The notes under the pieces are model-generated. The model was not told the DNA's origin and ran no database searches. It saw only the letters and a program-made list of their open reading frames with translations. DNA of 64,000 nt from Volucribacter amazonae (GTDB lineage Bacteria; Pseudomonadota; Gammaproteobacteria; Enterobacterales; Pasteurellaceae), in the NCBI RefSeq assembly GCF_029783845.1, contig NZ_LWID01000001.1, forward strand, positions 2,258,501 to 2,322,500, written 5' to 3'. Of the stretch, positions 45,051 to 53,307 are shown in pieces (position 1 is the stretch's first letter; the number at the start of each line of letters is the position of its first letter). The translations under genes and the position numbers were made by a program.

Positions 45051-45064
45051 TTGATTCAGATCAA
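45051..45064 (-). promoter_or_regulatory. FNR box upstream of focA-pflB
   Basis: TTGATTCAGATCAA is a perfect match to the FNR consensus TTGAT-N4-ATCAA and lies about 160 nt before the focA start. A TAAAAT -10-like stretch on the minus strand is at 45017-45022. Known pfl operons are activated anaerobically by FNR. Nothing else is identified in the 274-nt gap (44893-45166), which also holds the hinT promoter. Confidence 0.8.
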
Positions 45065-45166
45065 ATTTTCAATCAAATTGCTATTTGCCCTGTTTTCTGT
45101 TACAAAAGAAAGCTATTTTAACGGATAAAATTGGTTTAAATAATATACATTTTTGAGGAGAGATCT

Positions 45167-45517
45167 ATGGCAGAGGAAACCATTTTTAGCAAAATTATTC
45201 GTAAAGAAATTCCAGCGGATATTGTGTATCAAGATGAGCTTGTTACCGCCTTTCGTGATATTGCCCCACAGGCGAAAACCCATATTTTAATTATTCCTAA
45301 TCAGTTAATTCCAACGGTTAATGACGTAAGTGAACAAGATGAACTGGCTTTAGGGCGATTATTTACCGTGGCGGCGAAAATTGCCCAGCAAGAGGGGATT
45401 GCTGAAGATGGCTACCGCTTAATTGTGAATTGTAATCGCCATGGTGGGCAAGAGGTGTTTCATTTGCATATGCATTTAGTTGGTGGCGAACCGCTAGGCA
45501 AAATGTTAGGAAAATAA
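45167..45517 (+). CDS. hinT: Purine nucleoside phosphoramidase HinT
   Basis: 116 aa histidine triad protein hydrolysing AMP-lysine and related phosphoramidates. The HxHxHxx motif is in FHLHMHLVGG near residues 98-107; IFSKIIRKEIPADIVYQD at the start is typical. GAGGAGAG precedes the ATG. Its stop is 1 nt from the next gene, and the order hinT-lipoprotein-nagZ matches relatives. Confidence 0.96.
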   Translation: MAEETIFSKIIRKEIPADIVYQDELVTAFRDIAPQAKTHILIIPNQLIPTVNDVSEQDELALGRLFTVAAKIAQQEGIAEDGYRLIVNCNRHGGQEVFHLHMHLVGGEPLGKMLGK

Positions 45518-45518
45518 G

Positions 45519-45890
45519 ATGAAAAAACGTGGTTTTTATTGGTTTGGCTTGTCATTGCTATTGTTATTAACCGCTTGTAGCAGTCATCAACCTAATTTAG
45601 TGCGTACACATAAGCCCATTTTAAATGTGGTGGCAGCCCTTGATCCTGTGCTTGATATTCAATTAAACAGCGAAAGTTTTAGTATCAAAAACAAAAGTGA
45701 TAATCCGCTGACTGTGAGTTATGCGGTAACTTGGTATGATAAACAAGGGGTAACCCAATTATTTGCTCAACAACAAACCGAGCAACAAGCCATAATTCAG
45801 CTTGACGGCAAGCAACATTTACGTTTGCCATTAACTAAGCCAACGGCACAAAGTGTCAATTATCGCTTATTTATTGATACGCCCCAATAG
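45519..45890 (+). CDS. ycfL: YcfL-family lipoprotein
   Basis: 123 aa. Signal peptide with lipobox LLTACSS (Cys about residue 20), so a lipid-anchored envelope protein. The mature part has an immunoglobulin-like pattern (SFSIKNKSDNPLTVSYAVTWYDKQG), as in YcfL-type DUF1425 proteins. It directly follows hinT as ycfL does in E. coli; molecular function unknown. It ends in an uptake-signal terminator. Confidence 0.82.
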   Translation: MKKRGFYWFGLSLLLLLTACSSHQPNLVRTHKPILNVVAALDPVLDIQLNSESFSIKNKSDNPLTVSYAVTWYDKQGVTQLFAQQQTEQQAIIQLDGKQHLRLPLTKPTAQSVNYRLFIDTPQ

Positions 45891-45895
45891 TGAAA

Positions 45896-45955
45896 AAGTG
45901 CGGTCTGATTTTTAATTTTTTTTGAAAAATATAAAATTTTGACCGCACTTTGTTT
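45896..45955 (+). terminator. Inverted uptake-signal terminator after ycfL
   Basis: AAGTGCGGT (45896-45904) and ACCGCACTT (45942-45950) enclose further pairing AAAATTT-rich sequence, followed by TGTTTTTGTG. A small TATAG-type palindrome (GTTTCAATTTAAAGTGGAAC, within 45979-46010) comes next, before nagZ. Confidence 0.75.
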
Positions 45956-46037
45956 TTGTGATTTGTTGTTTATTTTTCTCGTTGTTTCAATTTAAAGTGG
46001 AACGACCATATTTAGCCTAAAATACGAGTTTATTTTT

Positions 46038-47087
46038 ATGTCAACCTTATTAATTGATCTGGCAGGAACAGAGCTTAGCCAAGAAGAAGTAGAAATTTTA
46101 CATCACCCCTTGGTGGCAGGGGTAATTTTATTTAGTCGTAATTTTTATGATCTTGCTCAAATTCAAGCCTTAGTCAAATCCTTACGTCAACGTGTAAACA
46201 AGCGATTGTTGATTACCGTTGATCAAGAAGGGGGGCGAGTACAGCGTTTTCGCCAAGGTTTTACCCAATTACCAGCTATGCAAGCCTTTGCTCAACAGCT
46301 GGAAGATCCCCAAGTTCAACAAGCAATGGCGTTAGAGGCAGGTTGGACAATGGCAAGTGAAATGCGAGCCTTGGATATTGATTTGAGTTTTGCCCCTGTG
46401 CTAGATTTAGGGCATCAATGCCAAGCTATTGGCGATCGCAGTTTTGGCGAAGATTGGCAACAAGTAGTGAATTTAGCTCGTGCTTTTATTCTTGGTATGC
46501 AACAAGCCAAAATGTCTGCCACAGGCAAACATTTTCCAGGGCATGGGCAAGTGATTGCCGATTCTCATTTAGAAACGCCCATTGATGACCGCAGTCCGCA
46601 AGCAATCTGGCAACAAGATATTAAACCTTTTCAAACCTTGATTGAGCAAAATTTATTAGCAGCAATTATGCCTGCTCATGTGGTTTATTCACAATGTGAT
46701 AGCCAACCTGCCAGCGGTTCTTCCTATTGGCTACAACAGGTGTTACGTCAGCAACTTGGCTTTAAGGGCGTGATATTTTCCGATGATCTGGGTATGGAGG
46801 GGGCGAGTTTTATGGGGGATTTTGTACAACGCTCCCATTGTGCTTTAAAGGCGGGGTGTGATTTATTATTGCTTTGTAATAATCCTCAAGCGGTTATTCA
46901 ACTCTTAGATCATTTCAAATATCAAGAAACAACAGAACAAGCCAGTTTACGCCAACAACGAATCCAAACCTTATTCCGCCCTCAACCCTTTAATTGGCGT
47001 GAATTGACTTGCTCGCCACGTTGGATAGCTAACCATAACGCCTTATATCAATTACAACAAAACTGGTTAGCCAGTAAACAAGGGTAG
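46038..47087 (+). CDS. nagZ: Beta-N-acetylhexosaminidase NagZ
   Basis: 349 aa glycoside hydrolase family 3 enzyme of cell-wall recycling, removing GlcNAc from anhydromuropeptides in the cytosol. VDQEGGRVQRF, the GKHFPGHGQVIADSH loop carrying the catalytic Asp/His dyad, and the nucleophile Asp in VIFSDDLGMEGA are present. Length is typical. It lies 5 nt upstream of rlmC and is probably cotranscribed with it. Confidence 0.96.
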   Translation: MSTLLIDLAGTELSQEEVEILHHPLVAGVILFSRNFYDLAQIQALVKSLRQRVNKRLLITVDQEGGRVQRFRQGFTQLPAMQAFAQQLEDPQVQQAMALEAGWTMASEMRALDIDLSFAPVLDLGHQCQAIGDRSFGEDWQQVVNLARAFILGMQQAKMSATGKHFPGHGQVIADSHLETPIDDRSPQAIWQQDIKPFQTLIEQNLLAAIMPAHVVYSQCDSQPASGSSYWLQQVLRQQLGFKGVIFSDDLGMEGASFMGDFVQRSHCALKAGCDLLLLCNNPQAVIQLLDHFKYQETTEQASLRQQRIQTLFRPQPFNWRELTCSPRWIANHNALYQLQQNWLASKQG

Positions 47088-47092
47088 AATAA

Positions 47093-48280
47093 ATGCAGTT
47101 AGCCCTTTCCTGTTCTCATTATCAACAGCTTGAATGTCAATCTTGCCAGTGGCTTGCATTGTCATACTCACAACAATTACAACGCAAACAAGCTCATTTA
47201 GCTCAACAGCTAGCGAAACTGATACAACCTACTACCCAATGTTTGCCCGCAGTGAAATCGCCAACCCAAGGGTTTCGCAATAAAGCCAAAATGGTGGTAA
47301 GTGGTGTGGTGGAACGTCCCAAACTGGGCTTACTAAAAGCCATTGATAATCCACAAAGTGCGGTGGATTTAACCGATTGTTTATTGTATCCGCCACATTT
47401 CCAAGCTATTTTTTTACAGTTAAAGGATTTTATCGCACGAGCAGGCTTAGTGCCTTATAACGTGCAAAAACAAAAAGGCGAACTCAAATATATATTGCTT
47501 ACCGAAAGCCGTTATAATGGCGAATTGATGCTACGCTTTGTGGTGCGTTCGTCCAGTCGGTTAAGTTTGGTACAGCGAGAATTAGCCGGTTTAATGGCAA
47601 AGTTGCCTAAGCTCAAAGTGGTAAGTTTAAATATTCAACCGTATCATTCCGCTGTATTAGAGGGCGAACAAGAGATTTTTCTGACGGAACAACAAACTTT
47701 ATTAGAGCAGTTTAACCAAATTCCGCTTTTTATTCGCCCACAAGGCTTTTTTCAAACCAACCCCATTGTGGCTGAACAGCTTTATGCCACCGCGGCTGAA
47801 TGGGTAAAAGCCTTGCCTGTTCAACATTTATGGGATTTATTTTGCGGAGTGGGTGGCTTTGGCTTGCATTGTGCTAAGGCTTTAAGACAAGCTCAATCAG
47901 ACGTAAGTTTAACAGGCATTGAAATTTCTGCCTCTGCCATTGCTTGTGCCAAAAAATCCGCTCAATTATTGGGATTAACGCAAGTGAATTTTCAATCCTT
48001 AGACAGTGCAGAATTTGCCCTCAAGCAAAATGAACAACATTTGCCAGATTTAATTATTGTTAATCCGCCAAGACGAGGCATTGGGCAATCCTTGATTCAA
48101 TTTCTTAACCAAATTAAACCGCACTTTTTGCTCTATTCCAGTTGCAACGCTATCAGTATGGCACAAGATTTAACACAATTAACGGGCTATCATCTCAGTA
48201 AAGTTCAGCTATTTGATATGTTTCCCCATTCTTACCATTATGAAGTGTTGCTGTTGTTGGAAAGGACGAGTAAAAAATAA
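47093..48280 (+). CDS. rlmC: 23S rRNA (uracil747-C5)-methyltransferase RlmC
   Basis: 395 aa. SAM-dependent m5U747 methylase (RumB). N-terminal iron-sulfur Cys set (CSHYQQLECQSCQW plus Cys about 81), RPQGFFQTNP, SAM motif DLFCGVGGFGLH, and the nucleophile Cys in LYSSCNAISMAQDL. It lacks the N-terminal TRAM domain of RlmD, supporting RlmC. Two uptake signals lie inside (near 47359 and 48118). Confidence 0.94.
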   Translation: MQLALSCSHYQQLECQSCQWLALSYSQQLQRKQAHLAQQLAKLIQPTTQCLPAVKSPTQGFRNKAKMVVSGVVERPKLGLLKAIDNPQSAVDLTDCLLYPPHFQAIFLQLKDFIARAGLVPYNVQKQKGELKYILLTESRYNGELMLRFVVRSSSRLSLVQRELAGLMAKLPKLKVVSLNIQPYHSAVLEGEQEIFLTEQQTLLEQFNQIPLFIRPQGFFQTNPIVAEQLYATAAEWVKALPVQHLWDLFCGVGGFGLHCAKALRQAQSDVSLTGIEISASAIACAKKSAQLLGLTQVNFQSLDSAEFALKQNEQHLPDLIIVNPPRRGIGQSLIQFLNQIKPHFLLYSSCNAISMAQDLTQLTGYHLSKVQLFDMFPHSYHYEVLLLLERTSKK

Positions 48281-48339
48281 TTTTATTTTGGCATAAATCC
48301 CAGTATGCTATTGAGTGTTCTTTTATCGTTATCTTATTT

Positions 48340-48422
48340 TATAGTCGTCCCACTTTAAAATGATACAGCGTTGGTACGTCTTGCCGTACCGCCTTGTCTC
48401 ATTTTAAATTGAAACGATTATA
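48340..48422. repeat. TATAGTCG element with internal deletion (83 bp)
   Basis: TATAGTCGTCCCACTTTAAA opens and ATTTTAAATTGAAACGATTA ends it. Compared with the copy at 49377, the roughly 23-bp stretch between CCGTA and CGCCTTGTC is missing. It lies between rlmC and mscS. Confidence 0.88.
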
Positions 48423-48470
48423 AATTGAACGACTAATTTAGGGTAACGCTTATTTTTTATTGAGGTAACT

Positions 48471-49370
48471 ATGTTTTCCGAACAATCTTTAGCCTTAATT
48501 AGCAAAAATCTGGCTGGTTGGAAAAGTTGGGCAATTAGTATGTTGCCTAATTTTATTGCGGCGATTTTGGTGTTAATTTTATTTGGGGTATTGGCTCGTA
48601 CCTTACGGCGTGCCAGTATATTGTTTTATCAGCGTTTTTTCCCAAAAAACCAACGCCTTACTCAGCTTTTTTCGGTGGCAGTGTTTAGTTTTATCTGGTT
48701 TATGGGCATTTTGCTTGCCTTAGAAATTTTACACCTCGCCTCTTTTCTTACCCATTTACTGGCAGGGGCAGGGATTGTGGGGATTATCGCAGGTTTTGCG
48801 TTTAAAGACATTGCCTCTAACGCTTTTTCTGGGCTATTAATTAAATCGGAACAACCCTTTAAAATTCACGATTGGGTCAATATTAAGGGAACCATTGGCA
48901 AGGTGCGTAATATTGGTTTAGTTACGGTCAGCCTTGAAACCCTTGAGGGCGAAACCGCATTAATTCCTAATCAATTAATTTATAGTGGCGAATTTTTTAA
49001 TTATTCCAGTTTAAAGAAAAAACGTGTGGTTATTCGTAGTGGCGTATCCTATGGCGATGATTTGGAAAAGGTTAAAGCCACCGCACTAGCATTAGCCAAT
49101 AGTTGGAATTTTGTGATTAACAAAAAAGAAATTCATTTTTATTTTACCGATATTGGTAGTTCAACCTTTAATTTTATGCTGGATTTTTGGGCGGATTTTA
49201 CTGGTTATGAAGAATATTTAGAAATAAAAAGCCAAGCGATTATGCAATTAAAACGTTGTTTTGATGAACAAAATATCAGTTTAGCTTATAATGTAACAAC
49301 CCTTGATTTTGGGGTAAAAGGTGGCGTAAATTTATTTGATAAAGCCATAAAAATTGAAAACCAAAAGTAG
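48471..49370 (+). CDS. mscS: Mechanosensitive channel, MscS family
   Basis: 299 aa. Three N-terminal membrane helices (about 20-45, 65-90, 95-115), the pore-lining helix and beta-domain signature GIIAGFAFKDIASNAFSGLLI, then HDWVNIKGTIGKVRNIGLVTVSLET. The length matches the short MscS class. It opens under hypo-osmotic membrane tension. GAGG precedes the ATG. It is flanked by two copies of the palindromic element and stands alone. Confidence 0.93.
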   Translation: MFSEQSLALISKNLAGWKSWAISMLPNFIAAILVLILFGVLARTLRRASILFYQRFFPKNQRLTQLFSVAVFSFIWFMGILLALEILHLASFLTHLLAGAGIVGIIAGFAFKDIASNAFSGLLIKSEQPFKIHDWVNIKGTIGKVRNIGLVTVSLETLEGETALIPNQLIYSGEFFNYSSLKKKRVVIRSGVSYGDDLEKVKATALALANSWNFVINKKEIHFYFTDIGSSTFNFMLDFWADFTGYEEYLEIKSQAIMQLKRCFDEQNISLAYNVTTLDFGVKGGVNLFDKAIKIENQK

Positions 49371-49376
49371 GATTAA

Positions 49377-49482
49377 TATAGTCATTCCACTTTAAAATGA
49401 TACAGCGTTGGTACGCCTCGCCGTACTACTTGTACTGTCTTCGGCGTGCCGCCTTGTCTCATTTTACATTGAAACGACTATA
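49377..49482. repeat. Full-length TATAGTCG palindromic element (Correia-like, 106 bp)
   Basis: Begins TATAGTCATTCCACTTTAAA, ends ATTTTACATTGAAACGACTA then TA. The core reads GCGTTGGTACGCCTCGCCGT, then ACTACTTGTACTGTCTTCGG and CGTGCCGCCTTGTC. It lies immediately upstream of the hxpB-like gene, 14 nt from its ATG, so it contributes to that gene's leader. Confidence 0.92.
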
Positions 49483-49496
49483 ATAAGGAAAACAAG

Positions 49497-50153
49497 ATGA
49501 AATCAGCAGTCATTTTTGATATGGACGGGGTATTAATAGATTCAGAACCCCTGTGGCAACAAAGTGGGGTAGCGGTACTTAATCAATATCAAGTACCTGT
49601 TACCTTAGCGGATATGCAAACCTGGACAGGTATGCCTGCCAATGTCATTGTGCAAACGGCTTGTCATAAATATGCCATTTCCCTTGATCAAAAAGCGGTT
49701 ACCCAAGCAATGCTTGATTATGCAATTCAGTTGATTATCACACAAAAACCGCTGATGCCTGCGGTAAAATCCACCTTAGCTTTTTTAGCGGAACAAGGAC
49801 TGCGTATGGCAATAGCCTCAGCCTCGCCACGCTATATGTTAGAGGGGATTGTTCAAAGCTGTGGTATTGCAGATTATTTTGATTATATTTCTTCAGCTGA
49901 TGAATTGCCATTTAACAAACCGCACCCTATGGTGTATTTACAGGCTTGTGAAAAATTAGGCGTAATGCCACAACAAGCTATAGGAATAGAAGATTCTAAA
50001 GTGGGTATGATTGCGGTCAAAGCCGCCTCTATGAGCTGTATTGTTATTCCTGCTCAAAATGCCTTTGAACAACCTTACTGGGCATTAGCGGATAAAAAAT
50101 TACATAGCCTAAGCGAGATTAATCAGTCATTATTACAACAATTAGATGTATAG
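49497..50153 (+). CDS. hxpB: HAD-IA phosphatase, HxpB/YniC-like
   Basis: 218 aa beta-phosphoglucomutase-like HAD phosphatase. DMDGVLIDSEPLWQQ at the N-terminus (nucleophile Asp), SASPRYMLEGIV (motif II), Lys in NKPHPMVYLQAC and GIEDSKVGMIAVKAA (motif III/IV). E. coli HxpB hydrolyses 2-deoxyglucose 6-phosphate and other hexose phosphates. Ribosome site AAGGA lies just beyond the palindromic element. Confidence 0.9.
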   Translation: MKSAVIFDMDGVLIDSEPLWQQSGVAVLNQYQVPVTLADMQTWTGMPANVIVQTACHKYAISLDQKAVTQAMLDYAIQLIITQKPLMPAVKSTLAFLAEQGLRMAIASASPRYMLEGIVQSCGIADYFDYISSADELPFNKPHPMVYLQACEKLGVMPQQAIGIEDSKVGMIAVKAASMSCIVIPAQNAFEQPYWALADKKLHSLSEINQSLLQQLDV

Positions 50154-50271
50154 TTAATTTGGTTATTTAATGTAGCATTTCTATCTAAAAATTATGCCAA
50201 TAACTATTGAAATTGTTTAAATTATCGTGTTAAATCAACAATAATTATGTGGTTATTTGTTTAGGTCTATT

Positions 50272-51111
50272 ATGTGTCAATTATTAGGAATGAATTGTAA
50301 TACACCAACGGATATTGTGTTTTCCTTTGAGGGCTTCCGCCGCCGTGCAGGGCTAACAGACACACATTCAGATGGTTTTGGGATCGCTTTTTTTGAGGGC
50401 AAAGGGGTACGCGTTTTTCGTGATGATAAGCCAGGACATAACTCGCCGATTGCGGATTGCGTAAAACAATATCATATAAAATCCCTGAATGTAATTGCCC
50501 ATATCCGCAAAGCGACTCAAGGCGAGGTAAACTTAGAAAATACCCACCCTTTTATTCGGGAAATTTGGGGCGAAAATTGGGTATTTGCTCATAATGGTAA
50601 TTTAAAAAGTTTACCTGATATGAGCGATAGTTTGTGCCAACCTATTGGTACGACAGATTCAGAAACCGCCTTTTGTTATATTGCGGAAGAATTAAAAAAA
50701 CGTTATCGCAAAAAGCCGAGTGAAGAAGAAATTTTTCAAGCAATTCAACAGATTACTCAAGAATTAGTGCATCGTGGTACATTTAACTTTATGCTTTCCA
50801 ATGGCGAATGGTTAATTGCCCATTGTTCTACCAACTTGCATTATCTTACGCGCCAAGCCCCTTTTGGCAAGGCACAACGCATTGATGATGATGGCGTGAT
50901 TGATTTTAACGATTATGCTAAAGACGGCGATAAAGTAACCATTATTTCTACTTTTCCCCTTACCAAAAATGAAACTTGGACAAAAATGAAACATGGTGGC
51001 TTTGTCTTTTTCAAAGACGGCGAAAAAATCCGCGAAATTGAAGGAATAGACAAAACCTTAGAAGATGACGGCACCCTCGGCAATGCTGGAGTAACGCCTT
51101 GTTTTGCCTAA
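50272..51111 (+). CDS. yafJ: Class II glutamine amidotransferase-like protein YafJ
   Basis: 279 aa. The frame opens five codons earlier (50257), but the ATG at 50272 gives MCQLLGMN, exposing Cys2 as N-terminal nucleophile as required for Ntn-type amidotransferases. AHIRKATQGEVNLENTHPF and FAHNGNLK are the conserved Gln-binding blocks. Glutamine hydrolase domain only; physiological acceptor unknown. Single gene followed by an uptake-signal terminator. Confidence 0.92.
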   Translation: MCQLLGMNCNTPTDIVFSFEGFRRRAGLTDTHSDGFGIAFFEGKGVRVFRDDKPGHNSPIADCVKQYHIKSLNVIAHIRKATQGEVNLENTHPFIREIWGENWVFAHNGNLKSLPDMSDSLCQPIGTTDSETAFCYIAEELKKRYRKKPSEEEIFQAIQQITQELVHRGTFNFMLSNGEWLIAHCSTNLHYLTRQAPFGKAQRIDDDGVIDFNDYAKDGDKVTIISTFPLTKNETWTKMKHGGFVFFKDGEKIREIEGIDKTLEDDGTLGNAGVTPCFA

Positions 51112-51165
51112 TGAGCCTGTGTTTTATCGCTAAAGTTATTTGTTCAAAGTGGGTTTATATGATTA

Positions 51166-51203
51166 AAGTGCGGTCAAAAATTTTTTATTTTTTGACTGCA
51201 CTT
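51166..51203 (+). terminator. Uptake-signal terminator with one decayed arm after yafJ
   Basis: AAGTGCGGTCAAAAA (51166-51180) faces TTTTTGACTGCACTT (about 51189-51203). One arm deviates from the uptake core (ACTGCACTT), but the change keeps a G-U pair, so the RNA hairpin survives. Confidence 0.7.
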
Positions 51204-51250
51204 TTGTTTAAGAGAGCAATACAGATCAGAAGACAGAATAATGGTTACAC

Positions 51251-51357
51251 TATTAGTCTTCCCATTTTAAAATAATAAGGCGTTGGCACACCTTGCCGTA
51301 CTATCTGTACTGTATTCTGCTTGCCATTTTGTTTATTTTAAATTGAAACGATTTATA
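51251..51357. repeat. Diverged full-length TATAG element
   Basis: TTAGTCTTCCCATTTTAAAA, AAGGCGTTGGCACACCTTGC, CGTACTATCTGTACTGTATT and TTTATTTTAAATTGAAACGA follow the order of the 49377 copy, with many substitutions in the core. About 107 bp. Confidence 0.8.
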
Positions 51358-51373
51358 TTATTACACAACAAAA

Positions 51374-51395
51374 AAACCGCCTTTTATGGCGGTTT
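51374..51395 (-). terminator. Terminator of the small membrane protein gene
   Basis: AAACCGCC and GGCGGTTT form a perfect 8-bp stem with a TTTTAT loop. On the minus strand it is followed by a run of T residues and begins a few bases after the stop codon of the 66-codon gene. Confidence 0.88.
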
Positions 51396-51400
51396 GAGTG

Positions 51401-51601
51401 TTAGCCTTGACCTTTCATTTTTCTCAGATTACGCCTTACCTTACTAAGTGCGTCCATAAATATTCTTTTTGTTTCTAAGTCTTTTGCATTTTTGATAGCT
51501 TCCATGTAAAACTTTTCTGCCTCTTCTAAACCTTTAATATACCAAAGAAGAATAGGAACTATTATAATAAGACTAATTAATATTGCTTTTAATGATAGCA
51601 T
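51401..51601 (-). CDS. Small single-span membrane protein of unknown function
   Basis: 66 aa. One N-terminal membrane helix (about residues 4-23, AILISLIIIVPILLWYI) then a charged helical tail (EEAEKFYMEAIKNAKDLETK... ending RRNLRKMKGQG). The ATG is preceded by GGAGG at 6-nt spacing and the gene ends 6 nt before its own terminator, so it is a genuine gene although I recognise no family. Upstream, an imperfect palindrome GTATTTCTATTCTAATAGAA (51665-51684) could be an operator. The gap 51602-51880 otherwise holds one uptake signal near 51823. Confidence 0.72.
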   Translation of the reverse strand: MLSLKAILISLIIIVPILLWYIKGLEEAEKFYMEAIKNAKDLETKRIFMDALSKVRRNLRKMKGQG

Positions 51602-51880
51602 TTTATTCCTCCAATAGTTTGATACATAACCAAAAGTTTGAATCCTTTTTGTGATACAAGGGCTGTATTTCTATTCTAATAGAATACAAGGACATTTTAG
51701 CACATTTAATCCCCTTTGGATATAAATTAATCACTATATGGTAGGGATTTCCGTATTCTTTTTTGAATAGTGAAGACTGTTAGTAAAGTGGGAAAACTTA
51801 CTGTAAAATAATCTCAAAACCCACCGCACTTTTAATCCGAGATAAGCCTCGTGTTATTTCAAAATATAACGGCTATTATT

Positions 51881-53161
51881 CTATAATGTCGCAAACACCT
51901 TATCTGCCGCCGCTAGCGTTTTTTCAATATCTTGTTCCGTATGGGCTAAGGACATAAAACCTGCCTCAAAGGCGGAAGGGGCAAGATAAATGCCTTGTGC
52001 GAGCATGGCGTGGAAAAATTGTTTAAAGCGTTCGGTATCGCAACTCATCACATCAGCATAACTGGTAATTTGGGCTTTATCGGTAAAGAAAAGACCAAAC
52101 ATACCCCCTACATAATTTACGCTAAAAGGAATTTTATGTTTATCCGCAAGCTGTTTTAAACCGAGAGCGAGTTTTTCAGTGAGTTGAGCGAGTTTTTCTT
52201 GGTTGCCTGCTTTTTTCAGTTCAGTTAAACAAGCTAAGCCTGCCGACATGGCAATAGGGTTGCCTGATAATGTGCCAGCTTGATAAACACCGCCTAATGG
52301 GGCAATGTGCGACATAATTTCTTTTTTACCACCGAAAGCTCCTACTGGCATTCCGCCACCGATGATTTTACCTAATGTGGTTAAATCAGGGGTAACATTG
52401 TAATGGGATTGTGCTCCACCTAACGCCACCCGAAAACCGGTCATTACTTCATCAATAATAAACACTGCCCCATATTGATCGCAGAGCTGTCTTAAGCCGG
52501 GTAAAAAGTCAGGTTGTGGCAAGACACAATTCATATTACCCGCCACAGGTTCCACAATCACACAGGCGATTTCATCAGGATATTGCTCAAAGGCTTGTTT
52601 TACTGAAGCTAAATCATTATAGCTACAAGTGAGGGTATGCTTAGCAAAATCCGCTGGAACACCGGGCGAGTTAGGTTGCCCTAGGGTCAATGCACCAGAG
52701 CCTGCTTTTACGAGCAAAGAATCAGCATGCCCATGGTAACAGCCTTCAAATTTAATGATTTTATCACGTTGGGTATAGCCACGAGCCAGACGAATGGCGG
52801 ACATTGTCGCCTCTGTGCCAGAGCTAACCATTCTTACCATATCTATTGAGGGGATTAATTCACACACTAATTCCGCTAATTGAATTTCTAATTCGGTAGG
52901 TGCACCAAAACTTAAGCCGTTTTCTACCGCACTTTTTACCGCTTGAATAATCGCAGGGTGATTATGCCCTAATACCATGGGTCCCCAAGAGCCTACATAG
53001 TCAATATAATCATTGCCGTCAGAATCGGTAATATATGCCCCTTTGGCTTTTTGCATAAAAACAGGTGTACCGCCAACACCAGTAAAGGCACGCACAGGGG
53101 AATTAACACCGCCGGGGATAACACGTTGGGCTTGTTGAAATAATTGTTCAGAATGGTTCAT
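51881..53161 (-). CDS. hemL: Glutamate-1-semialdehyde 2,1-aminomutase
   Basis: 426 aa PLP enzyme making 5-aminolevulinate for haem synthesis by the C5 route. IPGGVNSPVRAF near the start, GCYHGHADSLLVKAGSG, FDEVMTGFR in the variant IIDEVMTGFRV, and the PLP Lys in TLGKIIGGGMPVGAFGG are present. AGGAAA precedes the ATG. Divergent from wecA, with a 146-nt AT-rich gap between. Confidence 0.97.
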   Translation of the reverse strand: MNHSEQLFQQAQRVIPGGVNSPVRAFTGVGGTPVFMQKAKGAYITDSDGNDYIDYVGSWGPMVLGHNHPAIIQAVKSAVENGLSFGAPTELEIQLAELVCELIPSIDMVRMVSSGTEATMSAIRLARGYTQRDKIIKFEGCYHGHADSLLVKAGSGALTLGQPNSPGVPADFAKHTLTCSYNDLASVKQAFEQYPDEIACVIVEPVAGNMNCVLPQPDFLPGLRQLCDQYGAVFIIDEVMTGFRVALGGAQSHYNVTPDLTTLGKIIGGGMPVGAFGGKKEIMSHIAPLGGVYQAGTLSGNPIAMSAGLACLTELKKAGNQEKLAQLTEKLALGLKQLADKHKIPFSVNYVGGMFGLFFTDKAQITSYADVMSCDTERFKQFFHAMLAQGIYLAPSAFEAGFMSLAHTEQDIEKTLAAADKVFATL

Positions 53162-53307
53162 AAATTTTCCTAATTTGGGTCAATCAAATAGCTAATATTG
53201 TACTGCAAAATCAGGTAAATTTTGCGGAAATTTTATAAAAATATTAGAGTTTTATAGGCTTTTAATGGTATTCTTTGCCAATCTTTAGCGAGCTTAAGGC
53301 AGAATTT

